Source of the DNA: Virgibacillus subterraneus
Lineage (GTDB): Bacteria; Bacillota; Bacilli; Bacillales; Amphibacillaceae
DNA length: 64,000 nt
NCBI RefSeq assembly: GCF_900110695.1
Contig: NZ_FOEH01000001.1
Coordinates: forward strand, 744,001 to 808,000
Direction of reading: 5' to 3'
Under the pieces are notes generated by a model, which saw only the letters and a list, made by a program, of their open reading frames with translations, ran no database searches and had not been told where the DNA came from. Each line of letters starts with the position of its first letter. Position 1 is the stretch's first letter. Positions 1 to 8,378 of the stretch are shown piece after piece. A program made the translations under genes and the position numbers.

Positions 1-429
1 ATATGAAAGGTGAAGGTTATAGACAGTAGCTAATCGTAATTTGGTGTTTAGCAAATCAATGTATTGTGCCATAAGATCTTTATTATCATAGATAATCGAT
101 TCAAATTTGGCGTAGGGTATATACGCAATGCTAACTGAAGAGGCAGTTACTGCATTTTCAAAGTAGGTGTTATCTTTTCGTACCCGGTTTTCGCCCATTA
201 GACAGTTTTTTCCGGCTATTGATATCGCTTTTTCTCTCCCATCACTTGATAGCATAAATAGTCTTACACGTCCGGACAGAACTAGAAAAACAGTGTCTGC
301 TTGATCGCCTTGGTCGTAGATATGAATGTTTGAAGTGAGTTCTTTCGTTTTCGCTTGGTCAATAAGTGGGCTCCAGTCATAGTCTAAGTTTTCTAACCAA
401 GGGGATATTGTTTGCGTTAGTATTTCCAT
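1..429 (-). CDS. Crp/Fnr-family transcriptional regulator (partial, N-terminal part)
   Basis: The minus strand is open over 143 codons from an ATG at 429 and runs off the left edge of the window. A GGGAGG ribosome binding site lies at 442-447. The translation reads like a cyclic-nucleotide-binding (cNMP) beta-roll: IYDQGDQADTVFLVLSGRV is followed by VRLFMLSSDGREKAI and a late VSIAYIPYAKFESI strand. This is the sensor half of Crp/Fnr regulators. The C-terminal winged helix lies outside the window, so DNA binding is inferred from the family. No Cys cluster of the Fnr type is visible in the part present. The gene diverges from the PLP/NhaC operon with only about 50 nt between start codons, so it is a candidate regulator of that operon. 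Confidence 0.75.
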   Translation of the reverse strand, partial: MEILTQTISPWLENLDYDWSPLIDQAKTKELTSNIHIYDQGDQADTVFLVLSGRVRLFMLSSDGREKAISIAGKNCLMGENRVRKDNTYFENAVTASSVSIAYIPYAKFESIIYDNKDLMAQYIDLLNTKLRLATVYNLHLSY

Positions 430-480
430 TTTAATTATGAACCTCCCACTATATTTATAGTTTTGAAAGGAATGATTATA

Positions 481-1611
481 GTGATAAATGATATTAATAA
501 AATAAGAGAGTCTTTTCCAATTTTAAAAAATAAAATCCAACTTTCAAGCTGCTCTCAAAGTGCGATGCACGTTGATGTGAAAGAGTCTATTAATAAATAC
601 ATGTCCTCCTGGGAAGAGAACGGAATGGATTGGGGAGGATGGATGCAAGCTTGTGAAAGCGCTCGTTCTGAATTTGCAAAAATGATTAATGCTGATCCTA
701 GTGAAATAGCTATTGTATCTAGTGTATCACATGGTGTATCAAGTATAGCAACTAGTTTAACAGATCAGAAGAGAAAAAAAGTTTTAGTTGCTGATTTCGA
801 CTTTCCTACAGTTGGTCATGTTTGGCTATCTCATCAAGATAAATTTGATATAGATTTTATTGGTCATAAGAAAGACGGATTTATTGAGGCTGAGGATTAT
901 GATAGTCACATTGATGATCAAACATTAATTGTAAATACCTCGCATGTTTCCTTTTATGATGGTTTTAAACAAGATTTAAAGGAAGTTGCAAAAGTTGTCC
1001 ATGAAAAGGGAGCGTATTTATCTGTAGATGCTTATCAATCGTTAGGTCAATGTCCTATTGATGTTAAGGAAATGGATATAGATATGCTGACTGCCGGTTT
1101 GCAAAAGTACGCATTAGGTATTCCAGGTATCGCATTTTTATATATTAAGAAAGAAATTGCGGACCGGATGACACCTAAAATTACAGGATGGTTTGGGCAG
1201 AGTAATCCATTTGCATTTGATATTAAAAACGTTGACTACGGAGGGGGGACAAGGCGCTTTGATTCAGGAACATTTCCGATGATTAACGGTTTTGCGGCAG
1301 AAGCTGCGTTAAAAGTATTAAATCAATACTTAATAGGTGATATTGAAGAACATTTAAAACTATTATCTCAGATTGCGATTGAAGAAGCAGCAGAAAGGGG
1401 GTTAATGGTTAAAAGTCCTAATTCACTAAAGAGTAAAGCTTCTAACACTGCAATTTATGTAGAAAATGCATCAGAAGTTGAGGGTTTATTAAAGAATGAA
1501 GGTATTATTGTTTCAGCTCGAAATGACGTTGTTAGAATCGCTCCACATTTTTATAACACCAAAGATGACGTTAGGTTAGCAATAAAAGAACTTGCTAAAT
1601 TAGTTAATTAA
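481..1611 (+). CDS. class-V fold PLP-dependent aminotransferase/lyase
   Basis: The protein (376 aa) belongs to the class-V aminotransferase fold group (cysteine desulfurase, isopenicillin-N epimerase and kynureninase relatives). The PLP-binding Asp is in the SVDAYQSLG motif (about D183) and the Schiff-base Lys is in AGLQKYALG (about K209). The frame is open from a TTG at 463, but GAAAGGA at 465-471 is best spaced for the GTG at 481, so that start is chosen. The reaction is not predictable from sequence. It is 21 nt upstream of an NhaC-type transporter gene and shares that operon with a second, divergent class-V enzyme, so a role in metabolising an amino acid carried by the transporter is a fair inference. 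Confidence 0.8.
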   Translation: MINDINKIRESFPILKNKIQLSSCSQSAMHVDVKESINKYMSSWEENGMDWGGWMQACESARSEFAKMINADPSEIAIVSSVSHGVSSIATSLTDQKRKKVLVADFDFPTVGHVWLSHQDKFDIDFIGHKKDGFIEAEDYDSHIDDQTLIVNTSHVSFYDGFKQDLKEVAKVVHEKGAYLSVDAYQSLGQCPIDVKEMDIDMLTAGLQKYALGIPGIAFLYIKKEIADRMTPKITGWFGQSNPFAFDIKNVDYGGGTRRFDSGTFPMINGFAAEAALKVLNQYLIGDIEEHLKLLSQIAIEEAAERGLMVKSPNSLKSKASNTAIYVENASEVEGLLKNEGIIVSARNDVVRIAPHFYNTKDDVRLAIKELAKLVN

Positions 1612-1632
1612 TCTTTTGGAGGAGGAGTCAAC

Positions 1633-3105
1633 ATGTCTCGAGATAAGCAGGATGTAACGAATAGAAAACTGGAATTCTATGGGGGCGTACCGATTTTACT
1701 GGTTCCCTTTGGGGTAATGTTTATTGGAATCTTATGGCTTGGGTTTACTGGAGCAGCTTTACCAGAAGCCTTTTGGCCGATGATTTTATTAGCTTTACTA
1801 GTAGGACTAATGTTAGCAAAGAATAAAAAGGTATATATAGACTCACTAATACAGGGGATTACCTCGCGTATGCTGGCAATTATGTTATTAGCATGGTTTT
1901 TAGCAGGAATTATGGCTAAGTTATTGCAATCAACTGGCCTTGTTGAAGGATTGGTGTGGTCTTTATTGGAAATAGGGTTATCAGTTGCATGGTTTCCGTT
2001 AATTGCATTTTTGATTACAGCTCTTATTTCTATGGCAACTGGAACAGCAGTTGGCTCGTTAATTGCAGCGAGTCCTATATTATTCCCTGTTGGCTATGCG
2101 CTAGGAGGAGATCCGTTGCTAATAATTGGTGCAATTATTGGTGGTGCTTATGTAGGTGATAATTTGGCTCCTATTTCAGATACGACAATAGTTTCTGCGT
2201 ATTCGCAAGGAACAGATATTGATAGAGTTGTTAAGAGTCGCCTTAGGTACGCAATTGCTGCAGGTTCGATAACTATAGGGCTTTATATCATTTTTGCACT
2301 TTTTTCTAATAGTTCAGGATCAGTTCAGCCACCTGAAGATATTTCACCTCTAGGATTAGTTATGTTATTAGTTCCTGCACTACTGTTGTTTTTAATGATA
2401 AAAGGGCGAGACCTTGTTGAGGGTTTATTATACTCTAATGCCTTTGGACTTATTTTGGGGCTTGTGACAGGCTTAATAGGGTTCAAAAATATTTTGTCTA
2501 TAAACCGTGAGGAGTTCACTGCTGGAGGGATTATTTTAGATGGTATTTTTGGGATGGTAGGAGTTGCTGTCTTTACAATATTCCTGATGGCCTTAATTGG
2601 GACACTTCAACGTGGTGGTTTTTTGGATTGGCTAATTGAAAAGGCTGAGATTGTAGCTACTACACCACAGCGTGCTGAAGTTGTAATTGTATTCGCTACG
2701 CTAATTTTAAATGCACTAACGACAGCCGGCACCCCTTCAATGGTTATGTTAGGTGATTTTGTTAGAAGACTTGGACACAAATTTAGGATTCAGCCCTGGA
2801 GAAGAGGTAATTTACTTGACGCCGGCTCCACATCAATTATTGGATTTTTACCTTATAGTGTAGGGTTGTTAATTCCGTTTGCATTTGTTGGCGGAACGGT
2901 TGATTTAGCTGTATATCCAAATTTTAACCCAGTAGGTGTTGTACCTTATGTGTTTTACTGTATAGCTATGGTCATTGTAATCGTGTATGCAGCATTTAGT
3001 GGATGGGGTCTTGAATTTATGAGTGAAGATGAATATCAAGCAGAATCAATAGATATTTATGGTCATGAACAAAATGATAACGATTTCAATAAGGCGGCGA
3101 AGTGA
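1633..3105 (+). CDS. NhaC-family Na+/H+ or solute antiporter
   Basis: This 490-aa polytopic membrane protein has about a dozen hydrophobic segments. It carries the NhaC-family signature stretch GAIIGGAYVGDNLAPISDTT in the middle of the protein and a second conserved TAGTPSMVMLGDF region near residue 365. Known family members are Na+/H+ antiporters, but also malate/lactate (MleN) and amino-acid exchangers, so the substrate is open. It has a strong RBS (GGAGGAG) and sits between two PLP-enzyme genes with gaps of 21 and 10 nt. That arrangement suggests it moves the substrate or product of those enzymes rather than acting only in pH control. Confidence 0.85.
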   Translation: MSRDKQDVTNRKLEFYGGVPILLVPFGVMFIGILWLGFTGAALPEAFWPMILLALLVGLMLAKNKKVYIDSLIQGITSRMLAIMLLAWFLAGIMAKLLQSTGLVEGLVWSLLEIGLSVAWFPLIAFLITALISMATGTAVGSLIAASPILFPVGYALGGDPLLIIGAIIGGAYVGDNLAPISDTTIVSAYSQGTDIDRVVKSRLRYAIAAGSITIGLYIIFALFSNSSGSVQPPEDISPLGLVMLLVPALLLFLMIKGRDLVEGLLYSNAFGLILGLVTGLIGFKNILSINREEFTAGGIILDGIFGMVGVAVFTIFLMALIGTLQRGGFLDWLIEKAEIVATTPQRAEVVIVFATLILNALTTAGTPSMVMLGDFVRRLGHKFRIQPWRRGNLLDAGSTSIIGFLPYSVGLLIPFAFVGGTVDLAVYPNFNPVGVVPYVFYCIAMVIVIVYAAFSGWGLEFMSEDEYQAESIDIYGHEQNDNDFNKAAK

Positions 3106-3115
3106 GGATTGTTAG

Positions 3116-4261
3116 ATGGTATATTTTGATTATGGCTCACTAGGTATACCAGATAAAGAGGCTCTAAAGGAAGCAGAAGCATTTTTAACTCAGCTACCAA
3201 TGAATATTATAAGCGAAAAAGACTATACATTGGAAATGGTAACACTAGTAGAGAAAACACGAGAACAAATAGCTGATTTATATAACGTTTCTGCTGATAA
3301 CATAGCGTTTATTTCCAATACAACAGAAGGTCTCGGTACTATTGCATCTGCTTTAAGAGATTCTGAAATTGATGTTGAAGTAGGGGTTCCAGATATTGAG
3401 TTCATGTCCAGTGCACTCGTATGGGATCGTTCTGATGGAATACACTACTGCCAGACCAGGGATGGGATAATTTCTGCGAATACAATAAATAACTGTTTGA
3501 GCAGGGATGCCAATATTCTGTGCATGAGTGCTGTTCAAGAAGTAAGTGGATACCGTTTCTCATTCCAGGATCTTTTGAAGTTACGTGACAAAAAGTCTAA
3601 TGAATTTTGGATAATTGATGGGATTCAGGAGGCAGGTGTATTTAGACGTGACTTAAAAAATGATCAGATTGATGCATACATTGTGGGTGGACATAAATTA
3701 TTAAATAGCCCATTTGGATTAGGCTTTATGTACATTAGTGATCGTTTGCTTAAACAAATATGTCCAGCTTATTATGGATACTTTAATCTTAAGGAGCCTA
3801 AGGTAGGTTGGGTTAATTATCTTGAATCACGAACACGGAAGTTAGTTGATTTAACTGATATGTCACGTCGAAATGATGCCAGTATTTTTGAGTCAGGTGG
3901 AATGATAAATGCCCTTGGAGCCCTGATGCTAAGTAAAAGTATTGCTTGTTGGCAGAACTTTGGCATAGACGTTGCTATAGAACATATTATGAAGTTACAA
4001 AAATTATTTAGAAGTAGAATGTATTTAATGGAAGGTTATGAGATTTTAGGGAGTGATTCACTAAATACATGGTCATCCATTATAACATTAACAAATAAAG
4101 ATGGGATTGATAAAGAGAGGCAGTTATTTAATAAACTTTCCGAGAACGATATGAAAGTTAGTTTACGATCTATTAACGGAATTGGAGGAATTCGAATCGG
4201 GTTTCATTATAGAACAACGGAAACAGAAGTTGAGCAGTTGGTTGAGATGATTAATGGATAG
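3116..4261 (+). CDS. class-V fold PLP-dependent enzyme, second paralogue
   Basis: This 381-aa protein has the class-V aminotransferase fold. The PLP Asp is in FWIIDGIQEAG (D168) and the Schiff-base Lys is in VGGHKLLNSPFGLGF (K194). It is only distantly similar to the first enzyme of the operon, so it is not a recent duplicate and the two may carry out different steps or form a hetero-complex. The start ATG at 3116 follows GTGAGG overlapping the stop of the NhaC gene, which indicates translational coupling. A strong terminator follows. The substrate is unknown; racemase, lyase and desulfurase roles are all possible in this fold. Confidence 0.8.
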   Translation: MVYFDYGSLGIPDKEALKEAEAFLTQLPMNIISEKDYTLEMVTLVEKTREQIADLYNVSADNIAFISNTTEGLGTIASALRDSEIDVEVGVPDIEFMSSALVWDRSDGIHYCQTRDGIISANTINNCLSRDANILCMSAVQEVSGYRFSFQDLLKLRDKKSNEFWIIDGIQEAGVFRRDLKNDQIDAYIVGGHKLLNSPFGLGFMYISDRLLKQICPAYYGYFNLKEPKVGWVNYLESRTRKLVDLTDMSRRNDASIFESGGMINALGALMLSKSIACWQNFGIDVAIEHIMKLQKLFRSRMYLMEGYEILGSDSLNTWSSIITLTNKDGIDKERQLFNKLSENDMKVSLRSINGIGGIRIGFHYRTTETEVEQLVEMING

Positions 4262-4296
4262 ATATTTAAATAGACGCCCATTGACTAATCCTCAGC

Positions 4297-4326
4297 AAAC
4301 CCCACAAATATTATGTGGGGTTTTTT
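4297..4326 (+). terminator. Rho-independent terminator after the PLP/NhaC operon
   Basis: AAACCCCACA (4297-4306) pairs with TGTGGGGTTT (4314-4323) around a 7-nt loop, followed by a T run. Confidence 0.9.
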
Positions 4327-4390
4327 AAATGTGTGGCTAATTTTTATGAAAGAAGGATTCATCAATATGCATAAATAGGAACAAAAACCA

Positions 4391-4420
4391 TTGACACATG
4401 CAAGGCAAGATGAGTATACT
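4391..4420 (+). promoter_or_regulatory. Sigma-A promoter of the NitT/TauT ABC operon
   Basis: A consensus TTGACA (4391-4396) and TATACT (4415-4420) are separated by 18 nt, about 50 nt before the ATPase start. No riboswitch or operator is obvious in the short leader. Confidence 0.75.
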
Positions 4421-4470
4421 GTAATAACCAAGTTAGTTGATAGGAATTGTCGTGAAAAGGAGGGAGTTCA

Positions 4471-5268
4471 TTGTTTCTTGAATTGAATCATGTTGGAAAG
4501 ACTTTTACAGACGAGGAGAAGCAGTCATCATTTGAAGTATTTTCCGATATTGACATAAATGTATCTGAGAACGAATTCGTGTCTATTCTAGGACCCTCTG
4601 GCTGTGGGAAATCAACCTTACTATCGATGATCGCAGGGCTTGAGAGCGCAACGTCAGGGTCAATTCTGCTTCAGGAAAAGGAAATTAAACAGGCCGGACG
4701 AGAACGCGGTATGGTTTTTCAGCAACCTTCCTTATTCCCATGGCTCAATGTTCGAGATAACATTACCTTTCCATTAAAAGGAATTATGAGTAAAAAAGAA
4801 GCTAATGAACGGGCCGATCACTATCTTAAAATGGTCCACTTAAGCAGATTTAAAAACAGCTTTATTTATGAACTGTCAGGCGGGATGCAGCAACGTGTTG
4901 CCATTGCTCGAGCTCTCGCAATGGATCCGAAGGTCTTATTAATGGATGAACCATTTGGAGCGTTGGACGAACAAACACGCCATATACTGCAGGATGAGTT
5001 AATAAAAATTTGGCAGGAAACACAAAAAACGATCCTCTTTGTAACGCATAGTATCCAGGAAGCTATTAAACTGTCAGATCGTGTCATTGTGATGGGGACG
5101 CGTCCCGGCAGAGTGATTTCTGATTTTAAAGTCGATATACCAAGACCTAGAAAGCGTGAGGACCAAGTCGTAATTGAACATGAAAAGAAAGTCATGGATT
5201 TGCTTGAAGGTGAAATAAAAAAAGTCTTAGAGGAAGAGTTATCAAATGAAATTCAATATAGTCGTTAA
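4471..5268 (+). CDS. ABC transporter ATP-binding protein, nitrate/sulfonate/taurine type
   Basis: This 265-aa ATPase has Walker A GPSGCGKST, Q-loop MVFQQPSLFPW, signature LSGGMQQRVAIARALA, Walker B VLLMDEPFGALD and switch His VTHSIQEA. The FPW after the Q-loop and the overall layout match SsuB/TauB/NrtD-type ATPases. The start is a TTG at 4471, supported by AAAGGAGGG at 4456-4463. The gene overlaps the permease by 23 nt. It energises import of a small anion; sulfonates, thiamine precursors or other NitT/TauT substrates are possible and the sequence does not decide between them. Confidence 0.9.
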   Translation: MFLELNHVGKTFTDEEKQSSFEVFSDIDINVSENEFVSILGPSGCGKSTLLSMIAGLESATSGSILLQEKEIKQAGRERGMVFQQPSLFPWLNVRDNITFPLKGIMSKKEANERADHYLKMVHLSRFKNSFIYELSGGMQQRVAIARALAMDPKVLLMDEPFGALDEQTRHILQDELIKIWQETQKTILFVTHSIQEAIKLSDRVIVMGTRPGRVISDFKVDIPRPRKREDQVVIEHEKKVMDLLEGEIKKVLEEELSNEIQYSR

Positions 5269-6007
5269 ACGTGTATTATTTTTGGCTGCAATCATTGGAT
5301 TATGGCAGTTAGTTTTTTCGATAAATGTGTTTGCAGATGTTGTTTTTCCGTCCCCTGGTAAAGTTTGGACAGCATTGTATGAAGGATTTACGCAAGGGGA
5401 TTTCGTCAAGGCACTAGGGGCGAGTTTTAAACATTTATTTGCAGGATTGTTCATGGCGATTCTCCTGGGAACGATTGTCGGTGTGATACTAGGCAAATCG
5501 AAACAGGCGGATGAAACAGCGGGCATGTATTTAATTGCATTGCAAAGTATACCGAGTATTGTCTGGGTTCCGCTTGCTATTATGTTATTTGGATTCACCG
5601 AATTTGCTGTCGTATTTGTCGTTGTGTTAGGCGGCACATTTGTGATGGCCTTAAATGTCAGGTCGGCAATTCATAATGTACCACCTCACTTCGTTCGAGC
5701 AGCAAGAACGATGGGAACAAGCGGGTTTGGATTATTTTACCGTGTTGAAGTACCTGCAAGTATTCCATATTTCATGTCTGGTGTCAGGCTTTCCTGGGCA
5801 TTCAGCTGGCGCGCATTAATGGCTGGTGAATTATTGAGTAATGGTCCCGGATTGGGATATTCATTGAGATACGCACAAGACTATGCCAGGATGGATCAGG
5901 TTATTGCCATTATTATCATTATCGGACTGATTGGAGCAATCGTCGATCAACTTGTATTTTCTAAATTAGAGAAAAATGTTATGAAACGTTGGGGATTAGT
6001 TAAATAA
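5246..6007 (+). CDS. ABC transporter permease, NitT/TauT type
   Basis: This 253-aa inner-membrane subunit has about six hydrophobic helices and a BPD_transp_1 domain. The EAA-like coupling loop reads FVRAARTMGTSGFGLFYRVEVPASIP, shown here only as the key span around residues 150-175. SWRALMAGELL near residue 195 is typical of SsuC/TauC. It lies inside a three-gene operon and overlaps the ATPase gene, so subunits are probably made in fixed ratio. It would pair as a homodimer with two copies of the ATPase. Confidence 0.9.
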   Translation: MKFNIVVKRVLFLAAIIGLWQLVFSINVFADVVFPSPGKVWTALYEGFTQGDFVKALGASFKHLFAGLFMAILLGTIVGVILGKSKQADETAGMYLIALQSIPSIVWVPLAIMLFGFTEFAVVFVVVLGGTFVMALNVRSAIHNVPPHFVRAARTMGTSGFGLFYRVEVPASIPYFMSGVRLSWAFSWRALMAGELLSNGPGLGYSLRYAQDYARMDQVIAIIIIIGLIGAIVDQLVFSKLEKNVMKRWGLVK

Positions 6008-6028
6008 AATGAAGGGTGGAAGTGGAAA

Positions 6029-7039
6029 ATGAAGAGATTTTTATCAATTATAGCATTAGCAGCACTTAGTCTCGTATTAGCTGCATGCGGGAGCAGTGGT
6101 GAAGCATCAGGTGGAGATGAAAGTGGTGATGGTTCAAAAGAAATTACGATAGGATACTTCCCAAACATTAACCATGTTGCTGGGATGGTAGCTGAAGAAA
6201 AAGACTTGTACTCAGAAACACTACCAGACGGAACAACAGTAAAATATCAGTATTTCCCGGATGGTTCAGCCTTTATGACAGCTATTGAAACAGGTGACAT
6301 CCAAGGTGGACTCGTTGGACCAGGGCCAGCGATGAATCACTTCACAAGTGGAGCAGAAATTAATGTTGTTGGTGCAGGATCAACAGGTGGTACGGTGATT
6401 ATGGCTAGAAAAGACGCCAATATCGAATCACCAGAAGACATGAAAGGAAAAACTTTTATCTCACCACGTGTAGGCTGCACGCATGATGTTCAATTTGAAA
6501 CAATGATGAAGGAAGAATATGGCATCACATCCGACCGAACTGGTGGAGAGATGAAGCATGTTACAGGTAAACCAGCAACATATCACAGCATGTTTACCAC
6601 AGGAAACGTTGATGCAGCTACAGTTCCTGAACCATGGGCATCTGTTATCGAGGAAAAAGGAAGCGGTAAAGTACTCGTAGATACTAAAGATGTTGCATAT
6701 GGTGAAACATTACCAGCAGCTGTATTTGTAACGTCACGAGATCTAGTCGAAAACAAACCTGACCTCGTTCAAAGTATCGTGGATGGTCACAAAAAAGCAA
6801 CAGAGTTCATTCAAGATAACCCAGCAGAATCTAAAGAAATTGCTATCAAAAAGATAAAGGAAATTACCGATCAGGAACTTTCCGCATCTGTTATTGATAA
6901 CGCATGGGAACGAATTAATTTCACGTATGAAGTTGATGCAGAAGTATTACAAGAATTCGCAAACTCCTCCCATGATCTTGAATTCTTAAAAGAAAAACCA
7001 GACCTAGAAGGATTAGTTGATACTAGTTTTATTGAATAA
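6029..7039 (+). CDS. NitT/TauT-type ABC substrate-binding lipoprotein
   Basis: The 336-aa protein has a lipoprotein signal peptide with lipobox LAAC (cysteine near residue 20), a Ser/Gly/Glu linker, and an NMT1/TauA-like periplasmic-binding fold starting EITIGYFPNINHV. Other typical spans are the AFMTAIETGDIQGGLVGPGP pocket region and the later TTGNVDAATVPEPWASV. It is the ligand-capturing component of the importer encoded just upstream. The length fits sulfonate, nitrate or pyrimidine-precursor binding proteins; the B. subtilis YtlA system is a possible relative. The ligand cannot be fixed from sequence alone. Confidence 0.88.
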   Translation: MKRFLSIIALAALSLVLAACGSSGEASGGDESGDGSKEITIGYFPNINHVAGMVAEEKDLYSETLPDGTTVKYQYFPDGSAFMTAIETGDIQGGLVGPGPAMNHFTSGAEINVVGAGSTGGTVIMARKDANIESPEDMKGKTFISPRVGCTHDVQFETMMKEEYGITSDRTGGEMKHVTGKPATYHSMFTTGNVDAATVPEPWASVIEEKGSGKVLVDTKDVAYGETLPAAVFVTSRDLVENKPDLVQSIVDGHKKATEFIQDNPAESKEIAIKKIKEITDQELSASVIDNAWERINFTYEVDAEVLQEFANSSHDLEFLKEKPDLEGLVDTSFIE

Positions 7040-7045
7040 TAAAGG

Positions 7046-7073
7046 AAAAAGCCAGCCACGGAGCTGGCTTTTT
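7046..7073 (+). terminator. Terminator of the NitT/TauT ABC operon
   Basis: GCCAGC (7051-7056) and GCTGGC (7063-7068), extended by flanking A and T runs, form a short perfect hairpin ending in TTTTT. Confidence 0.9.
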
Positions 7074-7079
7074 GCTTGG

Positions 7080-7160
7080 ACTGGGACGCTGGGGACAGGA
7101 ACCTTGTCCCAGTGATAGAAATGGGGGGGACAAGGGACCTGACCCCACTGTCCCGTGACA
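7080..7160. repeat. REP-like GGGAC/GTCCC repeat, tandem pair (copy a)
   Basis: The first unit starts ACTGGGAC (7080) and ends GTCCCAGT (7113), a near-perfect palindrome with an internal GGGACAGGAACC core. A second, less regular unit follows at about 7124-7160. The same core recurs at 8110, 10294, 12916, 31051, 36487, 40518 and 41031. It lies directly after an operon terminator. Confidence 0.85.
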
Positions 7161-7218
7161 GTTCCCTGGTAGTATTGTAGAGTAGAAGAATCAACTGTGG
7201 AATTAGGTGAAGAGTTTT

Positions 7219-8118
7219 ATGGTTAAAATATATATTTTATTATTACTGGTAATGTTAATGTGGGGGTTAAATCTATCGGCGCTGAAGGTGCTTGTTGATG
7301 CAATTGACCCGATGCTGTTGACGTCTTTTAGAATTATGACTGCCGGGGTTGTTGTGCTGATAATTTGTGCTGTGATGGGGATATTCAGGTTACCTCGCAA
7401 GCATGAGTGGCTGGTCATTTTTTACATAGCTATTTTTAATGTCGTTTTACATCATTCGTTTGTTGCGATTGGTCTAGATTTGACATCGGGTATAAACGGT
7501 GGGTTGATTTTAGGGATGATGCCTCTGGTTACCGTGATGATGACTGTAATCATTTTGCGTGAGCGTGTTACGTGGCTCAGGGTCTCTGGCTTCATTTTAG
7601 GATTTATTGGAGTGGTCGTAACAACATTGACAGGTGCTGATGGATTGGCTGCTATTTCATTAGGTGACTTCATCGTGTTTCTGGGAGTTATCGTTCAGGG
7701 GTTTAGTTTTGTTTTGATTAGCAAACTGAAACCGACATTTGATCCACGTCTGGCAACTGGTTACATGCTTTTACTTGGCTCGGTTTTTATTTTTATATTG
7801 AGCCAGGCTTTTGGTTCAGAAATTCAGGAGATTACCTATCTGTTTGATTGGAAGCTGGGAGCGGTGTTTTTGTTCAGTGCAGTTTTTGCATCAGCGTTTG
7901 GCCATATGACATATAATTATGCCATAAAAAAAGTAGGACCAGCAGAAGCAGCCCTATTTATCAATATGAACACACTTTTTGCGATCACCGGAGCATCTAT
8001 CTTTTTAAATGAAGTAATTACGATGAATCACATAGTTGGATTTATCTTGATTTTGAGCGGTGTATTTATTGGAACAGGTGCTGTAGAGTATATGTTGATG
8101 AAGAGGAGAGGGACGTAG
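7219..8118 (+). CDS. EamA/DMT-superfamily permease
   Basis: This protein of about 299 aa has ten hydrophobic segments arranged as two EamA halves. The first half contains NLSALKVLVDAIDPMLLTSFR and the second AAISLGDFIVFLGVIVQ, typical of drug/metabolite exporters. A GTG at 7207 extends the frame, but AGGTGA at 7204-7209 is best placed for the ATG at 7219. The substrate is unknown. It stands alone between two REP-like repeats, and its last codons and TAG stop lie inside the second repeat (from 8110). Confidence 0.85.
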   Translation: MVKIYILLLLVMLMWGLNLSALKVLVDAIDPMLLTSFRIMTAGVVVLIICAVMGIFRLPRKHEWLVIFYIAIFNVVLHHSFVAIGLDLTSGINGGLILGMMPLVTVMMTVIILRERVTWLRVSGFILGFIGVVVTTLTGADGLAAISLGDFIVFLGVIVQGFSFVLISKLKPTFDPRLATGYMLLLGSVFIFILSQAFGSEIQEITYLFDWKLGAVFLFSAVFASAFGHMTYNYAIKKVGPAEAALFINMNTLFAITGASIFLNEVITMNHIVGFILILSGVFIGTGAVEYMLMKRRGT

Positions 8119-8137
8119 GGTCAGGTTCCTCGTCCCG
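8110..8137. repeat. REP-like repeat (copy b) covering the EamA stop codon
   Basis: GGGAC at 8110 and GTCCC near 8132-8136 bracket GTAGGGTCAGGTTCCTC, the reverse-oriented form of the core found at the other copies. The stop codon of the permease gene (8116-8118) lies within it. Confidence 0.8.
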
Positions 8138-8270
8138 CATCTACCAGCCTCTCATTGCCCCAAGCCCCCTGCCTTCCAAATTCTTTATGAATTCGAAGAC
8201 AATACTTTTATATGAATTTCCGTACAATATGGATTTTATAGTCTATTTTACCTGTATTTAACAGTTAACT

Positions 8271-8360
8271 AGGTGAACACTACTATTTGTTATAAAATTA
8301 AAACAATTCTAATTAATCATGAAAATATAAGTCTATTACTCTATAATTAAACTATCAAAT
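8271..8360 (+). promoter_or_regulatory. Shared protease upstream module, copy 1
   Basis: This 90-nt block aligns without gaps to 13874-13963, upstream of the M4 protease, with 77 of 90 identical positions counted by eye. The inner 33 nt (8292-8324) are identical. It holds a TATAAT -10 at 8342-8347, but no consensus -35 lies 17 nt upstream, so activator-dependent transcription is likely. The rest of 8138-8270 shows no gene. Confidence 0.8.
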
Positions 8361-8378
8361 CACTTAGGAGGAATAGAC

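Noticed and set aside
5242-5637. 131-codon minus-strand frame
   Set aside because: It is antisense to the ABC permease, is Asn/Thr/Pro-rich and has no ribosome binding site.
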